Shown here piece by piece: positions 17,763 to 26,699 of a stretch of DNA of 64,000 bases. The translations under genes were made by a program, and so were the position numbers. The notes beneath the pieces are model-generated. The model ran no database searches, was not told the DNA's origin, and saw nothing but the letters and a program-made list of their open reading frames with translations. Positions within the stretch are counted from its first letter, which is position 1, and each line of letters opens with the position of its first letter. Source of the DNA: Oscillospiraceae bacterium (lineage in GTDB: Bacteria; Bacillota; Clostridia; Oscillospirales; Ruminococcaceae); NCBI GenBank assembly GCA_017991935.1, contig JAGOPP010000011.1:1-64000 (forward strand). The letters are read 5' to 3'.

Positions 17763-20075
17763 TCACGCGCTCCCGGCCCTCCGTTTTTTCTCCATGCCAA
17801 AGCCAAGCACGAAGAGCAGCGCGGCGGCGGAGACCGCCTCCGCGGCGCGCCAAGACACCGGCTCCCGGAAATCAACCGTGACCGCCCCGGCAAAATCCGG
17901 CGGGACCGTCACCGTCAGCGCGTTGTTGCCTCCGGCGTAGCAGGTGAGGCTCTCCCCGGAGTCCGTCTTTGCGGTATAATACCGGTAATAGAGCAGCGGG
18001 ACCGCGACGTTCGCGTTTTTCCCGGACTCGTTTTCGCAAAAAAACGTCACACGCACGCCGTTTTTTTCATACTCCGAGATCGCGACGCCCCGCCCGGCTA
18101 CGGGCTCTCCGGCATGGAGCAGGTCCGCGTCCGTGCCCTCCGGCAGATACTCGCCGCCGCCGATGCTGAAGGTGCCGATCGAACCTTTATCGTAATAGCG
18201 GTAGGCCCCGTGCTCGTTGAGCACGTCAAAATACGTCCACGAGGACGTGAGGAGCACCGCCGCCGCCAGCGCGCCGGACAGGACCGCCGCCGGGGCCCTC
18301 CCGTAGGCGCGGCGGAAGACGAGCACGGCCGAGCACGAGACGCCCGCGAGCATCAGGCCGGCGACCCCGAGGTAGCGCCACGGAAACTGGACGTTGGAGA
18401 CCACCAACGCGGCAAAATCCCCGAGGCGGGAGATCCGGTCCCACGGGAAATAGATCGTGCAGAGAAAGCAGGCGATCCCGGAGAGCAATAGCAGCGCGAA
18501 GCCCTTTTTGCGGTCGGGGGCGGGGATCGTCTCCCGCTCGGTCACGCAGGCGTAGAGAAACGCCGCCGCGCCGAGCATCAGCGCCGCGCCGAGGCAGAGC
18601 GGCATCTCGCCGGTGATGCCGCCGACGCCGGACTGGCTGTTTCCGCTGCCGTTTTGAAACAGCGAAAAGAGCTGCGCCGGATAGACGCCGTCGGTCTGGA
18701 TCAGGTTGTCCATCCGGGAGGCGGCGTTGAAGGTGAAGGCGTCGCGCCCGTAGTCGATAAACGGCGCCGCGTAGGACGCGCAGAGCAAAATCGCGGCGAG
18801 GGCCGTCTTGCACAGCGCGAAAAAGCGCTCCGCCCGAAACACGCGCTTATAGCACAGGAGCAGCCCCAAAAAGAGGAAGGTGCCCGCCGTGAAGCAGGAG
18901 ATCACATGGCTGTACCCGATGCCGGCGGCCGCGAGGGCGGGCGCGATCCACGCCTTTTGGTAGGCGGGACGCTTGACGTCGTCAAACAGGACGCCGTAGA
19001 CGCCCGCGAGCAGGGTCGGCAAAAAGATCATCGCGCAAAACTCGCCGACCGCGCTGCGCACATAGAGATCCGTCAGCCGGTAGGCGGAGAGCGTGTAGAG
19101 CGCCGAGCCGAGCAGCGCCGCGTTTTCGCTGCGAAAAATTTTTTTGAAACCTTTGTAGGCAAGGACGCAGGTCGCCGCGTTGACGAACAGCAAAAACGCG
19201 TTGTACGCGCCCTGCGCGGTGAAGCCCGCGATCCGCAGCAGCGCCGGGAAATACAGCAGCAGGTCTCCGTAAAAGACGGACGCCGCGTAGCCGTAGCCGT
19301 CGAGCCAGTAGGGCTGGATCCGGACCGGGAACTGCCCGGAGACGAGCCCCTCCCGCAGGCCCTCGATCCGCATCAGGTGGAAGCGGATGTCGTGCCCCTG
19401 CATCACATAATCCGCGCCGAGCGGGACCGACGAGGCAAGAATGATCGCCCCGAGAATCAGCAGCCGCCTCTGCTCCTCCTTGGTCAGGCCGCCCTTTTTC
19501 CAGAGAAGCCAGAGCAGCGCCGCGCCGTCAAGCAGCAGGAACGCGCAGAAAAGTTTAAACGCGCGGTAGAGGCCCGCCTGTGGGCATTCCGCGATTGAGA
19601 AGCCCTTTACTATGAACGTGCCGACGCCGCAGTAGGTGGTTTGAAGCTCAAAATTGTCGATGTCCGCGGAGAGCCAGACCCGGAACGTGACCGATTCCAC
19701 CCCCTCCGGCAGAAAGATGACGTCCGCCTTCAAAGCGCCGTAGGGGATGTCCGCGGCGAAGGCGTTGCAGGTGTTGCCGCCGGTGTCCGTCTCATAAAAG
19801 AGCGTGACGTCGTAGATCCCGGCCGGGAGCGGGAGGTACGGCCCGTAGGTGAAATTCCCGCTCTCCTCATAATTAAAGGTGTCGTCGGCCCAGACGCCGC
19901 CCCGATCCTCCGAATAGATTCCCCGCGTCACCGAGAGGGCCTCCGCCCCCGCCTCGCGGAAATAGAGCTCCCGGCCGGAGAGCTGCCTGCCCAGCGCAAA
20001 AAACAGCAGGACGACGCACTCCGCCGCGAGCGCCAGCGCGACGCGCTTTCGATTTTCCGCAACGATTTTCTTCAT
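17763..20075 (-). CDS. Large polytopic membrane protein (GT-C / YfhO-like fold)
   Basis: A 770-residue membrane protein. One N-terminal helix (about 10-30) is followed by an extracytoplasmic beta-rich segment (about 35-165, with Tyr/Asn-rich strands as in carbohydrate-binding folds). Then come about twelve hydrophobic helices (about 180-590), a second extracytoplasmic segment (about 610-735), and a final helix ending GFGMEKKRRAGSA. The motif GHDIRFHLMRIEGLREGL just after a helix, with an acidic/His pair in the first loop, is typical of GT-C-type lipid-linked sugar transferases and of the family once labelled PTPS-related membrane proteins. I infer transfer or modification of a surface polymer. 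No donor or acceptor can be named. Monocistronic and divergent from murT. Confidence 0.8.
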   Translation of the reverse strand: MKKIVAENRKRVALALAAECVVLLFFALGRQLSGRELYFREAGAEALSVTRGIYSEDRGGVWADDTFNYEESGNFTYGPYLPLPAGIYDVTLFYETDTGGNTCNAFAADIPYGALKADVIFLPEGVESVTFRVWLSADIDNFELQTTYCGVGTFIVKGFSIAECPQAGLYRAFKLFCAFLLLDGAALLWLLWKKGGLTKEEQRRLLILGAIILASSVPLGADYVMQGHDIRFHLMRIEGLREGLVSGQFPVRIQPYWLDGYGYAASVFYGDLLLYFPALLRIAGFTAQGAYNAFLLFVNAATCVLAYKGFKKIFRSENAALLGSALYTLSAYRLTDLYVRSAVGEFCAMIFLPTLLAGVYGVLFDDVKRPAYQKAWIAPALAAAGIGYSHVISCFTAGTFLFLGLLLCYKRVFRAERFFALCKTALAAILLCASYAAPFIDYGRDAFTFNAASRMDNLIQTDGVYPAQLFSLFQNGSGNSQSGVGGITGEMPLCLGAALMLGAAAFLYACVTERETIPAPDRKKGFALLLLSGIACFLCTIYFPWDRISRLGDFAALVVSNVQFPWRYLGVAGLMLAGVSCSAVLVFRRAYGRAPAAVLSGALAAAVLLTSSWTYFDVLNEHGAYRYYDKGSIGTFSIGGGEYLPEGTDADLLHAGEPVAGRGVAISEYEKNGVRVTFFCENESGKNANVAVPLLYYRYYTAKTDSGESLTCYAGGNNALTVTVPPDFAGAVTVDFREPVSWRAAEAVSAAALLFVLGFGMEKKRRAGSA

Positions 20076-20102
20076 GACGGCCTCCGCGCATTTAATGGAT
20101 CT

Positions 20103-20131
20103 ATCATATATAATTTTCTTCCTTTTTTCAA
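20103..20131 (-). promoter_or_regulatory. Promoter of the polytopic membrane protein gene
   Basis: Minus strand TTGAAA (20126-20131), 17-bp spacer, TATGAT (20103-20108), 28 bp upstream of the start codon. Confidence 0.7.
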
Positions 20132-20284
20132 GGGATGCGCCCCCGCTTTATGCAGAAAGCGTACTTTCCGAAGAAAGCGCGCTTTACGCGAAAAGCGGCG
20201 TTCTCCCCGGAAAGCGGATGTCCCATAGGATTGTGGGCTTTTTTCCAAAAGAAAACGCCTTTCCTCAAAAAACGGCGCTTTTCC
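20132..20284. repeat. Degenerate short repeats between divergent promoters
   Basis: The stretch contains about four imperfect units of roughly 20 bp around a GAAAGCG core (at about 20154, 20176, 20195 and 20213), plus two diverged AAACG-containing copies further on. No gene is apparent. The repeat is much weaker than others in the window. Confidence 0.35.
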
Positions 20285-20313
20285 TTGACTTGAAAGCCGC
20301 CGGAGCATATAAT
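20285..20313 (+). promoter_or_regulatory. Promoter of murT and the gatD-like gene
   Basis: TTGACT (20285-20290), 17-bp spacer, perfect TATAAT (20308-20313), 44 bp before the murT ATG. Confidence 0.85.
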
Positions 20314-20357
20314 TTCCACGGGCGACGCCCAAGGATTATCAAGAAAGAGGACGAAGC

Positions 20358-21677
20358 ATGAGATTTCTGTTGGCCGTTTTTTTCTGCCGGGCGCTCTATT
20401 TTGCCGGCGGGATCTTTCATAGAGGGAGCGCGAAGCCGGGCGAATGGGCGCTGAAGCTCTGCCCGGACGCCCTCGCGCGGCTCAAATTCGACGGAAAGGT
20501 GATCTGCGTGACCGGCACGAACGGCAAGACCACCACCGCGAACCTGATCGCCCACATTCTCCGGGAGAGCGGCCATACCGCCATCAACAACGCCAAGGGC
20601 TCCAACATGCTCGGCGGGGTCGCGACCCTGCTGCTCAACCGCTGCACGCTTGGGCGTAGAGTGAAGGCCGACTACGTGGTGCTCGAGGTCGACGAGCGCT
20701 ATATGCGCCTGCTCGTCCGGTCGGTTCACCCGGATTATTTTCTCGTCAACAACCTACTGCGCGACCAGATCGCCCGCAACTGCTGCCCCGAGATCGTGTT
20801 CGATAAGATGAAGCCGGCGATCGTGCCCGGCACCACGCTGATCCTCAACGCGAACGACCCGATCTCCCAGCGCCTTTCCGAAGGGACCGACAACCCGGTC
20901 GTCCTCTTCGGCATGGACCGCACCTCCCGCTCCACCGAGGTCTGCCTGAGCGGCACGGACGACGGGAAGGTCTGCCCGAAGTGTTTCCACCCGCTGGAAT
21001 ACGAATACCGCCACTACAACCACATCGGCAAATTCCACTGCCCGAACTGCGGCTTCTCCACCCCGGAGGCCGATTTCTTCGGCACGGACTTCGATTTTGA
21101 CGATTTCAGCTATACGCTGCGCGGCGTCCGGGTGAAGGCGACCTACGGGGCCACCTATTATCTTTTTAACACCGTCGCCGCCGTCGCCACAGCCGCCGCC
21201 GCGGGCGTCCCCTTTGAGGACGCGGTCCGGGCGGTCGGCACCTTCACGGTAAACGCCACCCGGTATCAGGAGTTCTCCGTCCGCGGCAGGAGGGCCCAAC
21301 TCATCCTGACCAAACAGAACCCGGCCTCCATCGACCAGTCCGTGGACTACGTCGTGCAGCAGCGGGGCGAGCGCACCGCCATCCTGTTCGCCGGCAACAT
21401 GCTGCACTCCCACAACAAGGACGCCCTCTACATGTACGACGTGGGCTACGAGCGCATGGCCGGCGCGGTCGACCACATCATCTGCGCCGGGGACCGCTGC
21501 TACGACCTCGCCGTCCGGCTCAAGCTCGCCGGGGTCGACATGAGCCGTGTCCGGATCGCGGACAGGCTCGAGAAGATCCCCGCCGCCGTCGACGCGACCG
21601 CGGGCGACGTCTATATCCTCTCCGCCTATGCCCTCGAAAATGAGACGAAGTTTCTGGAGGTGCTCAAGTCCTTATGA
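20358..21677 (+). CDS. murT: MurT-type lipid II isoglutaminyl synthase, Mur-ligase subunit
   Basis: Mur-ligase-like subunit of the MurT/GatD complex that amidates the D-Glu of peptidoglycan stem peptides (439 residues). The N-terminal segment precedes ATP loop GTNGKTTT at residues 53-60, then NNLLRDQ near 131 and the family-specific zinc ribbon of four Cys (CPKC near 205 and CPNC near 228). The C-terminal DUF1727 domain has QNPASIDQ and an LYMYDVGYE segment that keeps the acidic residues expected in the active site. An AAAGAGGACGAAGC run precedes the ATG. It overlaps the gatD-like gene by 4 nt (ATGA), so the two products are made together. Confidence 0.93.
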   Translation: MRFLLAVFFCRALYFAGGIFHRGSAKPGEWALKLCPDALARLKFDGKVICVTGTNGKTTTANLIAHILRESGHTAINNAKGSNMLGGVATLLLNRCTLGRRVKADYVVLEVDERYMRLLVRSVHPDYFLVNNLLRDQIARNCCPEIVFDKMKPAIVPGTTLILNANDPISQRLSEGTDNPVVLFGMDRTSRSTEVCLSGTDDGKVCPKCFHPLEYEYRHYNHIGKFHCPNCGFSTPEADFFGTDFDFDDFSYTLRGVRVKATYGATYYLFNTVAAVATAAAAGVPFEDAVRAVGTFTVNATRYQEFSVRGRRAQLILTKQNPASIDQSVDYVVQQRGERTAILFAGNMLHSHNKDALYMYDVGYERMAGAVDHIICAGDRCYDLAVRLKLAGVDMSRVRIADRLEKIPAAVDATAGDVYILSAYALENETKFLEVLKSL

Positions 21678-22402
21678 AATATGTGAATATCCTGCATCTT
21701 TACTCCAAAACGCTCGACCTCGTCGGGGACTTCAAAAACTTGGACGCCCTATGCATGCGGATTCGGGAATGCGGGTGCGCTTATGCAGTTTCCCGTGTGG
21801 AATTCGGCGAGGCGATTTCCCTTGAGGGGGTCGATTTCGTCTACGTCGGGCACGGAAAGTGCCGGAATCTGTCCGCGGTGAGCGAACACATCATCCAGTA
21901 CCGCGAGGAATTCGCGCGGGCGGTCGAGGCCGGCACGGTCTTTCTCGTCACCGGGAGCGCGAGGCTCCTCTTTGGGCAGAGCTTCGAGACGCAGGACGGC
22001 GAAACCCACGAGGCGCTCGGCCTCTTTGACTACACAGGCAAGGAATTCGACGGGCTCACCGTGCGCGACGAGCTGCTCCACCCGGTCTTTTTGCCGGAGG
22101 AGACCGTCTTCGGCTGCGTGAACCGCTCGGAAAACCTGTATTTTAAAGGGGAAAACCCCACCCCGCTTTTCACGGTCGAGCGCGGCTATTCCGACAACGA
22201 GAGGACCGGCGGGACCGAGGGAACCCTCTATCGAAACTTTTTCGGGACATGGAGCCTCGGCCCCGTGCTCGTCCGGAACCCCTGCCTGATGCGGGAGGTG
22301 CTGCGGCGCCTGCTCGGCGAGGATTACCGCGACGGCGACTATTCCTTGGAGCAGGAGGCGCTGGACCGGGTGCTGCGCGAGATCCGAAAGTCCGCGAGAT
22401 AA
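21674..22402 (+). CDS. GatD-like glutamine amidotransferase homologue lacking catalytic Cys and His
   Basis: By position and length (242 residues) this is the GatD partner of MurT, which normally hydrolyses glutamine and passes ammonia to MurT. Overall order fits GatD: N-terminal strand VNILHLYSKTLDLVGDFKNL, VYVGHG, nucleophile-elbow region, then the C-terminal GPVLVRNP. However, the elbow reads LVTGSARLLFG (about 91-101), where active enzymes have CGGxQ: Gly94 occupies the Cys position. The histidine before GP is Leu195 (WSLGPVLVRNP). Both members of the Cys-His pair are therefore absent. It may be a structural or ligand-sensing partner, or MurT may use free ammonia. Fold assignment is by context plus weak motif match. 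Confidence 0.75.
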   Translation: MKYVNILHLYSKTLDLVGDFKNLDALCMRIRECGCAYAVSRVEFGEAISLEGVDFVYVGHGKCRNLSAVSEHIIQYREEFARAVEAGTVFLVTGSARLLFGQSFETQDGETHEALGLFDYTGKEFDGLTVRDELLHPVFLPEETVFGCVNRSENLYFKGENPTPLFTVERGYSDNERTGGTEGTLYRNFFGTWSLGPVLVRNPCLMREVLRRLLGEDYRDGDYSLEQEALDRVLREIRKSAR

Positions 22403-22421
22403 GAACAGGTGTGTGTACATG

Positions 22422-22460
22422 AAAGCCACCGCTTTCCGCTCGGAAGGCGGCGGCTTTTTT
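22422..22460 (+). terminator. Terminator of the murT operon
   Basis: A 16-bp stem (22422-22437 with 22442-22457) with 15 paired positions including one G-T, and a 4-nt loop, runs into six T residues 20 bp after the last stop codon. Confidence 0.88.
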
Positions 22461-22740
22461 CAAAATCATGAGGAAAAATGGGGCGTTTTGCAAGGCGGAT
22501 TTTCTGTGATTCATTTTTTCGGACATGCTTTGGCCGCGCAAAAAATGTATATCTATTCTTTTTGTTTTCGGAAACCTCTCCTTTTTTCGGGCGGGAGACA
22601 GGCCTTTTTTCATGAAAAGTCCCCCGATTTTTCCCAAAACCGTTTTTGCCAAAACCTATTATAAAGGTAGTATTTGTGGGAACGGCCCCCGTTTTTTTCC
22701 TCTCCCGCCGCCGGGACGGGCAAAATGGGCGGGCGGGGCG
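22461..22740. other. Intergenic stretch before the oligopeptide importer
   Basis: No supported gene. Short open frames have neither ribosome binding sites nor recognisable motifs. Base composition shifts toward AT relative to the surrounding genes. Confidence 0.5.
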
Positions 22741-22760
22741 TTCAGCATAAATATGCTGAA
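22741..22760. promoter_or_regulatory. Palindrome upstream of oppA promoter, candidate operator
   Basis: TTCAGCATAAATATGCTGAA: 8-bp arms TTCAGCAT/ATGCTGAA around AAAT. It ends 5 bp before the -35 box, a position suiting an activator or a repressor. The cognate regulator is not identifiable here. Confidence 0.6.
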
Positions 22761-22765
22761 TCTTC

Positions 22766-22794
22766 TTGACAAACGAAAAAGATGGGTTTAAAAT
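22766..22794 (+). promoter_or_regulatory. Promoter of the oligopeptide ABC importer
   Basis: Perfect TTGACA (22766-22771), 17-bp spacer, TAAAAT (22789-22794). It leaves a 5' leader of about 65 nt before oppA. Confidence 0.85.
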
Positions 22795-22864
22795 ACAAAA
22801 CATCACAATGAACTTTTGCGCTGCAAAACCTTCATTGCCGAAATATTAAGAGAGGTGTAAAAAA

Positions 22865-24577
22865 ATGAAAAAACTGCTTGCTCTGCTGCTTGCGCTGATC
22901 ATGTTGCTCAGCCTCGCGGCCTGCGGTGGTTCTGCCGGAGAAGAGTCCGAGAGCGAAGCTCCCGGTTCCGAGGCGGAATCCGGCGGTGAAGAAACTGCCG
23001 ACCGTTTTCTGAACGTCCACGTGGCTGCCGCCATCCAATCCATCGACCCGCTCGGAACCGGAGCCGGCGATGACTTTGAAGTGATCGGCCATCTGATCGA
23101 CGGCCTGATCCTGCTCAATGGCGACGGCTCCCTCGCCCCGGGTCTTGCCGAGACTTGGGAAGTCTCCGAGGATCAGCTGACCTGGACCTTCCATCTGCGC
23201 GACGCCAACTGGTACAACGTAAACGGCGTCTACGCTCCCGTCACCGCCTCCGACTTCGTCTTTGCTTGGCAGAGAATGGTCGACCCGAACAACGCCGCCG
23301 AGTACGCGTTCATCTTTGGTGACGCCGCCGGCATCGTCAACGCCTCCGAAATTGTCGCCGGCGAGAAGGCTCCCTCCGAGCTCGGCGTCGAAGCCGTCGA
23401 CGAGAAGACCCTCGCCGTCCATCTGGTCGCCCCGTGCGGCTTCTTCGAGACCCTGATGTATTTCCCGGCGTTCTTCCCGGCCAATCAGGCTTTCGTTGAG
23501 GAGTGCGGCGATCTGTACGCCACCGCTCCGGAGTATTTCCTCTCCTGCGGCCCGTACGTCATGACGGATTACTCCGTCGCCGCCACCGCCTTCACGCTGA
23601 CCAAGAGCGCGGAGTATTGGGATGCCGCCGCCGTCATCTGCGCCGGTATCAACTACAAGGTCATTCTTGACTATCAGGAAGCTTACCTTGCCTATCAGAA
23701 CGGCGAGCTGGATGTCGCGAAGCTCTCCTCCGAGATGGTCGAGCTCGTCGCGGCCGATCCGGAGTACCGCCCGGTCATGACCGGCTACCTCTGGTACGTC
23801 ACCCCGAACATCAGCGGCGGCAAAGGCCTTGAGAACGCGAACATCCGCAAGGCGCTCGCCCTCTCCTATGACCGTCAGCACATCGCCGACTACATCATGA
23901 AAGACGGCTCCATCCCGGCCTATTGGTACGTCCCGTACGGCCTTTCCACCGGACCCGACGGCCTCGACTACCGCAAATCCGTCAACAACACCGAGGGCGG
24001 CAACGCGGACACCGAGTATCAGTATAACCCGATGGATATCGCCGCCGCACAGGAGGCTTTCGCCGCCGGGCTTGCCGAGCTGGGCGTCAGCTCCCTGTCT
24101 TACACGATCGTCGTCGAGGACCTTGAGACCGCTCTCTACGTCGCCCAGTTCCTGAAAGAGCAGTGGGAGACCAACCTTGCGGGCCTTGAGATCACCATCG
24201 CCTCCATGCCGAAGAAAGAGCGTTCCGACCTGATGAAAGGCCACACCTTCGATCTCGGCATCGCCCGCTGGGGCCCCGACTACGCCGACCCGATGACCTA
24301 TATGACCCTGTGGCTCTCCACGTCCGCTTCCTACAACTACGGCCTCTGGAACAACCCCGAATATGATACCCTGATCAACGGGGTCACCAACGGCGAGTTT
24401 GACGCGGAAGGACGCTGGGCCACCTTCAAGCAGGCGGAGAAACTGGTCGCCAGCGATTACGTCATCTACCCGCTGTACCAGACCTGCGACGCCACCCTGA
24501 TTAAAACCAACGTCACCGGCGTGGAATTCCACACCGTCGGCCTCAACCGTGTCTTCATCCGCGCCGTCATTGCCTGA
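22865..24577 (+). CDS. oppA: Oligopeptide ABC transporter substrate-binding lipoprotein
   Basis: Extracellular SBP_bac_5 (cluster C) binding protein, 570 residues. It has a lipoprotein signal peptide (MKKLLALLLALIMLLSLAAC, lipidated Cys20) and a Ser/Glu-rich linker to about residue 40. The mature domain contains the family pattern DGLILLNGDGSLAPGLAETW, LTWTFHLRDANW, FVFAWQRMVDP, FPAFFPANQAF, CGPYVM and NPEYDTLI. The length and the following oppBCDF genes indicate peptide import, probably of DppA/OppA type. A GAGAGGTG ribosome binding site precedes the ATG. Codon choice is strongly biased to C/G-ending codons, as in highly expressed genes. Confidence 0.95.
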   Translation: MKKLLALLLALIMLLSLAACGGSAGEESESEAPGSEAESGGEETADRFLNVHVAAAIQSIDPLGTGAGDDFEVIGHLIDGLILLNGDGSLAPGLAETWEVSEDQLTWTFHLRDANWYNVNGVYAPVTASDFVFAWQRMVDPNNAAEYAFIFGDAAGIVNASEIVAGEKAPSELGVEAVDEKTLAVHLVAPCGFFETLMYFPAFFPANQAFVEECGDLYATAPEYFLSCGPYVMTDYSVAATAFTLTKSAEYWDAAAVICAGINYKVILDYQEAYLAYQNGELDVAKLSSEMVELVAADPEYRPVMTGYLWYVTPNISGGKGLENANIRKALALSYDRQHIADYIMKDGSIPAYWYVPYGLSTGPDGLDYRKSVNNTEGGNADTEYQYNPMDIAAAQEAFAAGLAELGVSSLSYTIVVEDLETALYVAQFLKEQWETNLAGLEITIASMPKKERSDLMKGHTFDLGIARWGPDYADPMTYMTLWLSTSASYNYGLWNNPEYDTLINGVTNGEFDAEGRWATFKQAEKLVASDYVIYPLYQTCDATLIKTNVTGVEFHTVGLNRVFIRAVIA

Positions 24578-24614
24578 CCTCGCGGCATAAACGGTTCCCA
24601 AGGCACAAATTTGG

Positions 24615-24656
24615 GCATACAGTGGCTTTCCGAAGAGAGCCACTGTATGCTTTTAT
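24615..24656 (+). terminator. Intercistronic hairpin between oppA and oppB
   Basis: A perfect 13-bp stem (24615-24627 with 24638-24650) with a 10-nt loop is followed by TTTTAT. It is 38 bp after the oppA stop. It probably causes partial termination or protects the oppA message 3' end, giving more binding protein than permease. Confidence 0.8.
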
Positions 24657-24676
24657 AAGAGGAGGGGTTATCCTCA

Positions 24677-25624
24677 GTGAAAAAATATCTTCTGAAACGT
24701 CTGATGATGTCCGCAATCACCCTGCTGGTCCTGCTGATGCTGCTTTTTGCGATGCTCAAGCTGATGCCGGGCTCCCCGTTTAACGACGATAAGCTGACCG
24801 TGCAGCAGATCGAGTCGATGAAGGAGAAGTACGGCCTGAACGACCCGGTCTACGTCCAGTATTTCCGCTACGTCGTCAATATGTGCGAGGGCGATTTCGG
24901 CGTCTCCTACAACATCTCCAAAAACGTCCCGATCACCGAGCTGCTGAGAACAAGGCTGCCCACGAGCCTGCGCATCGGCTTCCAGTCGGTCATGATCGGC
25001 TCCGTGATCGGCCTCTTTCTTGGGATCGCGGCCGCGCTGCGCCACAACACCGTCATCGACACCGCCGCGACCGTTCTCTCGGTCCTCGGCGTGAGCCTGC
25101 CGTCCTACGTATTTGCCCTCGGGCTCGCGTACTTCGTCGGCTTCCGGCTCGGGTGGCTGCCGCTGCTCTATTCCGTCGACAACCCGTTCGACTCCTCGAT
25201 CATGCCCACGATCTCGCTCGCGATGTTTAGCCTTGCGAATATCGCGCGCTTTACCCGGACGGAGATCCTCGAGGTGATGCGCAGCGATTACATCCTGCTT
25301 GCGCGGAGCAAGGGCGTCAGCGGCGTGCAGCTGATCGTCAAGCACATCCTGCGCAACGCTTTGATTCCGATCATCACCGTGCTCGGACCGCTGTTCGTCA
25401 ACCAGATGACCGGCTCGCTGGTCGTCGAAAAAATCTTTTCCATCCCGGGCATCGGGGAACTGATGGTGCGCTCCATCCAGTCCAACGACTACAACGTCAC
25501 CATCGTGCTCTCCTTCGTTTATAGCGTCATGTACATCGGGATCATGCTGGTCATCGACCTTCTCTACGGCGTGATCGACCCGAGAATCCGGCTTTCAAAG
25601 GAGGATAACCATGAGCAATCCTAA
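24677..25624 (+). CDS. oppB: Oligopeptide ABC transporter permease OppB
   Basis: Membrane permease of the binding-protein-dependent transport family, 315 residues with six predicted helices. N-terminal KKYLLKRLMMSAITLLVLLM and the MPGSPF motif are typical of OppB/DppB. The EAA-loop that contacts the ATPases reads ARSKGVSGVQLIVKHILRNALIP near residues 210-232. It starts with GTG, preceded by GAGGAGGGG about 10 nt upstream, and overlaps oppC by 14 nt. Confidence 0.95.
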   Translation: MKKYLLKRLMMSAITLLVLLMLLFAMLKLMPGSPFNDDKLTVQQIESMKEKYGLNDPVYVQYFRYVVNMCEGDFGVSYNISKNVPITELLRTRLPTSLRIGFQSVMIGSVIGLFLGIAAALRHNTVIDTAATVLSVLGVSLPSYVFALGLAYFVGFRLGWLPLLYSVDNPFDSSIMPTISLAMFSLANIARFTRTEILEVMRSDYILLARSKGVSGVQLIVKHILRNALIPIITVLGPLFVNQMTGSLVVEKIFSIPGIGELMVRSIQSNDYNVTIVLSFVYSVMYIGIMLVIDLLYGVIDPRIRLSKEDNHEQS

Positions 25625-26687
25625 AGCTAAGACGGGCGCCCTCCAAAACGAAGCCGCAATCGATCTGAATCATCTTCCGGCCGACGCGTTCGAGCTGAAG
25701 CACAACGATATCCACGCGCATATCGACACGAACTTCGCTTCGCAGAATTTCTGGCTGGATGCTTATAAACGGTTCTCCAAAAACAAGGGCGCGGTGATCG
25801 GCTTCCTGCTGATTGTGATCATCATCTTTTTCGCGATCGCCGGGCCGTATATGACCCCCTATACTTATAATCAGCAGACGATCCAGCAGCAGAACCTCGC
25901 CCCGCGGATCAAGGGGCTTGAGTGGCTCGGCTTCAACGGCGCCGAAACGATCATCACCTCGAGCGGCGCCATCGAGAAAAACGGGTACGAGCAAAACGGC
26001 TGGGACGACGTCTACTACTGGTTCGGCTCCGACAACCTCGGGCGCGACATCTTCACCCGCGTCTGGGAGGGAACCCGGATCTCGCTCTTGGTCGCGCTCG
26101 TCGCGGTGACGGTCGACATCCTGTTCGGCCTCTCCTACGGGCTTGTCTCCGGCTACTTCGGCGGCAGGGTGGATATGATCATGCAGCGGATCGCGGAGCT
26201 GCTCAACTCCATCCCGAACCTCGTCATCGTCACGCTGATGATCCTCGTCATGAGCCCGGGGCTCGGCGCGATCATCGTGGCCATCTCGCTGATCGGGTGG
26301 ATCCCGATGGCCCGTATCGCCCGCGCCCAGATGCTCAAATTAAAAGAGCAGGAATACGTCCTCGCCTCCCGCGCGCTCGGCGCGAGCCCGCTGCACCTGA
26401 TCTTCCGCACCATCATGCCCAACATCATCGGCCAGATCATCACCCAGACGATGTTCTCCATCCCCAACGCGATCTTCACCGAGGCGTTTTTGGCCTTCGT
26501 GGGCCTCGGCATCCCGGTCCCGCTCGCGTCGCTGGGCACCATGATCAACGACTCCTATAAATTCGCGACCACGCACACCTATATGATTATCTTTCCGCTG
26601 ATGATCCTGTCGCTGCTGATGCTCTGCTGCAACCTCGTTGCGGACGGACTCCGCGACGCGCTCGATCCGCAGCAGAAGGAAATGTGA
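25611..26687 (+). CDS. oppC: Oligopeptide ABC transporter permease OppC
   Basis: Second permease subunit (358 residues). It has a longer hydrophilic N-terminus than OppB, then helix 1 (GAVIGFLLIVIIIFFAIAGP), an extracytoplasmic loop with the OppC/DppC motif WFGSDNLGRDIFTRVWEGTR, and the EAA-loop ASRALGASPLHLIFRTIMPN near residues 258-277. The loop between helices 1 and 2 is enlarged (about residues 85-135). Overlap with oppB and the 12-bp gap to oppD indicate one operon. Confidence 0.95.
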   Translation: MSNPKAKTGALQNEAAIDLNHLPADAFELKHNDIHAHIDTNFASQNFWLDAYKRFSKNKGAVIGFLLIVIIIFFAIAGPYMTPYTYNQQTIQQQNLAPRIKGLEWLGFNGAETIITSSGAIEKNGYEQNGWDDVYYWFGSDNLGRDIFTRVWEGTRISLLVALVAVTVDILFGLSYGLVSGYFGGRVDMIMQRIAELLNSIPNLVIVTLMILVMSPGLGAIIVAISLIGWIPMARIARAQMLKLKEQEYVLASRALGASPLHLIFRTIMPNIIGQIITQTMFSIPNAIFTEAFLAFVGLGIPVPLASLGTMINDSYKFATTHTYMIIFPLMILSLLMLCCNLVADGLRDALDPQQKEM

Positions 26688-26699
26688 GGGGGAGCCGAT

